DNA from: Mermis nigrescens
Lineage: Eukaryota; Nematoda; Enoplea; Mermithida; Mermithidae
NCBI GenBank assembly: GCA_036768485.1
Contig: JAVLUZ010000141.1
Span: forward strand, 6,089,349 to 6,153,348
DNA length: 64,000 bases
Reading direction: 5' to 3'
Made by a program: the position numbers and the translations under genes. Shown piece by piece: positions 58,385 to 64,000 of the stretch. The notes under the pieces are model-generated. The model was not told where the DNA came from. It ran no database searches and was given only the letters and a program-made list of their open reading frames with translations. Position 1 is the first letter of the stretch. The number at the start of each line of letters is the position of its first letter.

Positions 58385-59735
58385 TTTCAATAGCAGTTGA
58401 CTTTATGGAGTTTTTAGATATTTTTAATATTTGCAATTTATTCATGGCGGCCAGAAATGACACTAGAATGAGGCGATTACGATGCATTTTACCCCACTAC
58501 AGAGAACCTAGTCACAATTCCAGAATTCAAAGCTTTCCAAAAAAATCTGATGAAATGGTCTGTTTTGAGCGATTCTTCGTGAACTCTTAGGTCATCGGTT
58601 GTTTGATGATCGATTTTTCGTTAAGGGTAAGAATCAAAGTTTTAGATTGATCAATAATGCTTTTGACTTGACAATGAAAATTTAAAACAATTTGTGATTG
58701 AATAAGGTGCTAAAAGGCACCCTAAATGTAATTTATTGCCACTTGTATGAAATCCTTATGCTTCGTTGCGAAAAATTTAAAGTTAGGAACAAAAAAGGCA
58801 GAAAAATCGCCCATTAACTTAACTTCGTCTTCTAATCCAATGCCTTCAATCCACGATTGTTGTTTAGATTAGCTCAGAATTTTGGTACAATTTCATCTAG
58901 ACTTTTTGTATCCAATCGAACTTATATTGATATCAGTCACGCGATAAAATTCATCCAAAGCCCTTAAGACGCGAAATAAATTAAATATACATGATACGGC
59001 ATATATGATTTTTGAGTGTTTTAATTCCCCCCTCCTCCGCAAAAAATTTTTCACTTCCCCAGAAATAACGATTTTCCAAAAGTTTCCAACATTTCCCTAA
59101 AAATTGGCAGAAAAAGTGTTTTTTTAAAATCATACTCATGTTTTAACCTATGTATTGTTCAACTTCATTCAATTTTTTTTGATTTTGTTTCGATTTTTCA
59201 GGTTTTTATGCTCTAGAACGGCCGAGCATCGTCAGAAACGCCAAAAAACGATGATTTTGACACGTACACTACCTTTTTTTGGGCCTAAAAAAACGCAATT
59301 TAAAATTTCAACTCCCCCTCCTTATTTCTCATGCTGTGATGTATGGATACAGGTATATTTTTTTTGCAAATTTTCATGTAGATATCACCAGAAATGCACA
59401 GCACGCGAATTTTGGGAGTATGGAAAAACTTTTATAATGTGCCTTTTTCTGGGTGGATACGCATCGGAAAAATGTAATTTTTGGCGTTTCTGATGATGCT
59501 CTTCTTTCTAAAACGCAAAAACACAGAGTATATTGCACTCCATTGTTAGTCTTTATATAGCCCAAAGCGCATTTGGCCCAAAATGGTTTCCACCCTCAAG
59601 AAACATGGTTTCATTTATTTCTCGCTGTATCAAAGCTTTCCGGGTAGCAAAATTGGCACTTCTACAGAATAGTAACTATTAGATATCATTGGACAAACTA
59701 ATGCCTGCATCTCGACCTAAGCGGGAGTGAAATTG
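58385..59735. other. Region without a supported gene
   Basis: Includes CCCCCCTCCTCC-bearing MITE-like sequence near 59020-59340. No named protein. Confidence 0.4.
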
Positions 59736-59739
59736 ATTT

Positions 59740-59890
59740 TAGCGGGAGCGATACCGACCTAAGCGGGAGTACTACCACCCACATAAATCTAAGCCCGAGC
59801 CTAGGAAAAATCAAGAAGTTTGGAAAAACCAATGACTGTTGCGATGCGACTATACTTTGCACAATCAGCAGTAGTCACTATTCTGTAAGA
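59740..59890 (+). repeat. Dispersed repeat, copy 2 (copy 1 at 32180-32345)
   Basis: CTAAGCGGGAGTAC, GAGCCTAGGA, GACTGTTGCGA and ACTATACTTTGCACA in the same order as copy 1. Confidence 0.65.
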
Positions 59891-60861
59891 AGTGCCACTA
59901 TATTTGCAGATCTAAAATTCACTCTTTCAGTCCCCTTGTTTTGAAAAAAATTTTGGTCGTGCCCCCGAAACAAAATACTGGATACGGACCTGAGTAGCAG
60001 TGCGGTTTTAATCGACAAAAGTGAGAACTATACGAACAAATTCTTAGCACACTTGATGCAAAATTATAAGAAGGCAAGCATTAATGACTCACCAACTCTT
60101 TTAAACAATGCACACTGCCCACGTTTACCGCAGGCAAGGGGTGCATATAAAAGCAGCAAAGAAAACACGATATCAGAAATTTAACTGAAACAATTTGCTG
60201 CATTTTCACCTTTAAAAATAGTTCACTTTTTTTGCGATTGTAATAAAGAAAATATATATAAGGACCTTCTCTATCCTTTCTCATCCTTGAGTGTCCTTAT
60301 TTTCACCAACCCTATTCCTACGGAAACCATAAAATAGATACCTCAATAAAGAAGAAAATGAGAAAAAGTACCATCCATTGTACAAAAAAGGTATTGGGAA
60401 CCAGCTTACCAAAAACAACCATGAGCTTTATCAAAAGCTACTATCTAGCGATTAAGCACAGGATTGAAAAACTATCGAAAAGTGCAGAAAATATCAAAAC
60501 TAGGAGAGAGCTAACCATAACCAACCAACAACCTGCACTGCACTACGTTCGATCCAAGTTATTTGTAAGGCACAGTATGTCAATTTAAGTTAGAGGTGCA
60601 TGCACACTTCTTGAAAATGGTTGTACATGCCCATCAATTCTTTTTTCTGTTAATCCTACACAATTTGCATGCAGCGTCATAGCTTGTAGGTTGAGTACAG
60701 AAAAGTTGTGTAAATTGAGCACAAGTCACAATTTTTATAATCAACACAATATTATTTTGTTACTTGAACAAATCTGTTGTATTTACAGAAATTATTTACG
60801 TTTTTTATCTGACAATTTCTTTTACAGTGTTCATTCATAAAATTTGGCAATGACTTGACAC

Positions 60862-61161
60862 CACACATGGAGAGTTAAGAGGAGGGTTTGGAGCGGAAGG
60901 GTATGCATCCCCCAGAAATTGAGACACCCTCCCCAGAAATCCAAATACCCCTCCCCAGAATTCAAATTTTTGAAATTTTTCTATTTGCTTTTTCAGCAAT
61001 TTTTTGATGCCATTGGATAGTACTCAATGAGAAACGTCGAAAAATGGTGTTTTTTTGTCATACGACAACTTTTAAGACCATTTTTTGACCTTTGAAAATT
61101 TGTTCCACCCCTCCTGAAATCTTTTAACCTCCATCCAGAATTTCGGTGCTGCCCACCTATG
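60862..61161 (+). mobile_element. hAT-like MITE (300 bp) with perfect 8-bp TSD
   Basis: CACACATGGAGAG ... GCTGCCCACCTATG between identical CTTGACAC at 60854-60861 and 61162-61169. Contains GGATAGTACTCAATGAGAAA. Confidence 0.93.
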
Positions 61162-61782
61162 CTTGACACCCTCGGGAATCGATCATTATTTTTCTAGCAG
61201 TCGTTTTTCTATGAACTGTGTTTGTATCATATTTTATCGTATTTGCTTTTGGTAGCTCGTTCCCAATACTTTTCTTTGTACAATTGATGGTATTTTTTCT
61301 CATTTTTTTATTTGACGAATGAGTTCGACTGCGGGAATTCTGTAACATTACGTACCTATCATTAATTGTAATCTTACAAGAAATGCAGAAATTAAGAATT
61401 TTATTGAATACAAACTACTTGTGTTTCTATCTCGCTTCGACCATATGAGTAATACACATTTATACCAGTCCACTTATGCAAGGTGCAATAGGCGAAAATT
61501 GATGACAATATCGATAAGTGTTGTTGTTCCTGCTTTCAATTTTTTAGCCTTTTTGGAAGATTTAAAAGTTCTAAATATGAAGTAACTAGCTATAAGCTTA
61601 TGATTTATCCAATCATGTTGATTATCTTAAATGTAATTGAACACCATTTTTGAGGGCAAATCGGCGCCTCAAAAACATAATGCAGTATATCAGTGTAGAA
61701 ACCCTCTACGCTGCTGTTGCAACAGTCGGATCAATGCGAATATATTTTTGTTTTGCAATATGTTTGTACCTACATATCATCA

Positions 61783-62940
61783 ACTGATTGCTCCAGATGT
61801 ACATTTTGTGTTTGATTTCCATACACGCGTATGCAGCTGTTAAGCCTTATGCTTAAGTGGCTCGCGCAGGACCTCCTAACTCCAAAAATATTCATATTTT
61901 AATTTCTTCCCCACATCAAATTTTTCATCAAAATCTGGGATAGAAAAATGAACACTTGAATGTGATTTGAGTAGGAATTGGTATGTGTGTTATCATATTT
62001 TACGTGTACTTGAAGATCATGTGTGTGTCTCATATTTTTGCCTTTCCCAGATGTACATACTTTTACTTAAGCTTTTACCCATGAGCCTATTACCATATTC
62101 GTTTATCCATTTTGAGCCTCTTTTTGCACATGGGTTAAAAGTGCATGCGAGCACGGTTTTGACGAGCACTGTACAATTTTTCTTTTCTCATTACATTTTA
62201 CTAAGCCGTGTGAGATCTTTTAGCCAGCCTCGAGCTAAGCATATAGTCTTCGTCTTTGACAAAATGTCAGGAGTAGGCCTCTCGCTTGAGCTTTCCGTAG
62301 CTTGGCTGCAACCAACGTATAGATTTCATGTGCGTAGTAAGTACGCGCATTTTTGCCCCAAGTTTTGTTTTATCATTTGTTTTTGTACGCCCTCTTGGCA
62401 TACTAATTGATTGTCCTTGGCTGGGTTTTTCGCCCCTTTTAAATACATTGTTTGCTTGTACGTATTAGTGTAAGTCGACAGATGAAAGCATGTATCCTTT
62501 ATGCTTTTGTATTTTTTCTATCTTCTTAATTTTCTGTCTAAAAATATTGTGAAAAAATTAATAATTTAATTAAAAACGCTTAGGATTTAACCTTTGTGCT
62601 GCTGAATTCTGTCTATTGTGCTACACTACGTTAGGAACCAAAAACATTTTCAAGCTCCGGATTCCGGTTGAAAAACAACTTAAAAATTATTAAAACTACA
62701 AAATTATTACTTTATCTTCCCGAGTGGAGCATAGATAAGTACTTATTCTCAGGAGGGGTTAAGTAAGTAAGTTTCATTAGGTGCGTGCTGAGAGGGCCAG
62801 GCTACCTTTTTTTGGTCGGGCCACTTACCCCTTTAGTCAAATCAGCGGCTAGGGCCCCAAGCTAGGGCGTAAACCAGGGACGTGCGTATAAGCTTAAGAT
62901 TTGGGTTACGTAAGAGGTGACTGTTAGGCACAGCGCTACA
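61783..62940 (+). repeat. 1.1-1.2 kb dispersed repeat, copy 2
   Basis: Direct copy of 8225-9470 (see there). A long open frame inside it is not kept in copy 1 and is not a gene. This copy continues into a decayed ORF at 63147. Confidence 0.75.
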
Positions 62941-63146
62941 GTTACAATACAGGTCATTCACAACGACCGGCCGAGCTAAATCATTTATTTTTCTGCCTGA
63001 AATCTCAATATCCTTCTTCTTGTAACATTTTTATGTTTGTGTGTATTTCTTGACTCTATAGTGTTTGTGAGCATATTTTTTCTAGTTCACAATTAGGGTT
63101 GTGACGAAAAAAGTGTTGTCCTAATATTAATCTTGGTTGTTTGCAA

Positions 63147-63501
63147 TGTCAGGCAAAAAAGTAGCCTGAAAAATAGCTAAACCGGGGAAGAAAACACTCC
63201 GATAAGTCGCCTAAAAGGCTAGTTAGCAGATAGACACTTGAATCCTATCTAATGAGTCAGATTCCGATAGTATAGTCTCTCTGCAAACTAATCAGTTCGG
63301 AAACAATGACAACATCACGCTTTTGCAAAATCATGAACGAAACGACGATTGCAATTGCTAACAATTGGCTTCTGACATCAATGTCATCAGATGGCCGATA
63401 ATCGTCAATTCAGATCGACCTGCTGAATGCAATGTTTGCACATTATGCAAGAATTGCAAAATGGTCTCCAAGCGCATTGCCGTTGATCATATGCATGCAT
63501 G
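63147..63501 (+). pseudogene. Decayed retroelement-like ORF with a Cys cluster
   Basis: One frame from ATG (MSGKKVA) to a TGA at 63499-63501. It contains IVSLQTNQFGNNDNITLLQN and CNVCTLCKNCKMVSKR (Cys-X2-Cys-X2-Cys-X2-Cys). The seven internal stops could each come from CGA, CAA or CAG by one C-to-T change. It lies downstream of the 1.1-kb repeat, where a gag gene would be expected, but no gag family is recognisable. Confidence 0.4.
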
Positions 63502-64000
63502 ACGAGCATACTGCAAACTCTGCAAATGCTGATTTGCAGCATAGCATGCATTTATACGTATAACTTTTAATCCGTTGGTTTTTATATAATAAAATAAATT
63601 CAATATGGTCAAAATTCATTCAGCTTGCTCAAAAATTAGACCGTGTTTATGTTATAAAAAGCCTACAATGTGACAGTCGGTCAAAGCTGATTGACCTGCT
63701 CACCATTGAATGACTCATTTCAGTGAAGTGAGGTTTTTGAGCTGAATACAAAAACCACTGGACGAATTTTTATGAAATAAAGTGTTTTAGATAGACAATT
63801 TTATAATAAAACTAGTGTTGCTAAAAATCGTATGACTAGTTTATGTCTACAGTAAGCTTAGCTCAAAAAAGTTCTCTATGACTTTGCTTGGTTACACTAC
63901 AGTATACAGCTTAAGTTATATATTTCGGAAAACAGCAAAATAGTTGGATATTTTTGTGCTCTAAATTTAACCTATTTTTGTTTTTCGTGTTTCTGAATAA

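Noticed and set aside
59155..59493. 112-codon frame
   Set aside because: Begins in a T-rich run and crosses MITE-like sequence; no recognisable domain.
61967..62410. 147-codon open frame
   Set aside because: It lies inside the 1.1-kb repeat, the equivalent frame is broken in the copy at 8225-9470, and the protein looks like random translation.

Overview
This is a stretch of animal (eukaryotic) nuclear DNA, AT-rich and dominated by transposable-element debris. There is no bacterial operon structure, CRISPR array or rRNA. Spliced genes, PIF/Harbinger and hAT elements, a Penelope-type GIY-YIG tail, Polinton-type fragments and chuvirus-like glycoprotein remnants together point to an arthropod, probably an insect. 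An aphid-like hemipteran is a guess that the sequence cannot prove.

The one convincing host gene is a secreted chymotrypsin-fold (S1) serine protease on the + strand. Four exons with matching intron phases lie at 30935-31229, 33793-34067, 43261-43403 and 46427-46666. They supply the His, Asp and Ser of the catalytic triad in order. The first exon or exons, with the signal peptide, were not found. The introns are full of MITEs and tandem repeats.

Layout. 1-2761 is a PIF/Harbinger element with transposase on - and accessory Myb/SANT-type protein on +, interrupted by a 724-bp element rich in AAAGTGTCCGG motifs and by a 592-bp hAT MITE with a perfect 8-bp target duplication. 2868-4990 is a foldback-like element with TTCCAAG arrays. 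5016-6000 (-) is a decayed chuvirus-like glycoprotein. 6111-6240 is (AT)n. 6433-9800 holds 463-bp tandem repeats, a large palindrome and one copy of a 1.1-kb dispersed repeat. 9937-12165 holds several TIR elements. 12850-14957 has two Ty3-type gag remnants meeting head to head. 15207-15545 is the 3' end of a Penelope-like element and 16400-16764 a Polinton-type ATPase fragment. 18080-19030 holds inverted minisatellites with nested MITEs. 19434-21234 is a second Harbinger copy whose accessory gene is split by a 164-bp hAT MITE. 22930-24530 contains inverted repeats. 25246-26255 pairs a MITE with a Polinton-type integrase remnant. 28090-30430 is a hAT element with a BED finger and GATCTG arrays. 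31930-32730 is a related element with ATCTTT arrays. 36410-39660 contains tandem repeats. 48690-53460 (-) is a degenerate Ty3/gypsy element and 54190-55450 (-) a second chuvirus-like glycoprotein. 56160-61161 carries further MITEs, and 61783-63500 the second copy of the 1.1-kb repeat leading into a decayed ORF.

Apart from the protease, nearly every coding block is broken by stops, frameshifts or insertions. I found no evidence of an intact, novel multi-gene system. The best leads are the unusual protease, the interleaved Harbinger gene pair seen twice, the two glycoprotein remnants, the doubled retropepsin-like segment of the gypsy element, and an unidentified GC-richer coding block at 48760-49885. 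All family names come from motifs recognised by eye; no database was searched.
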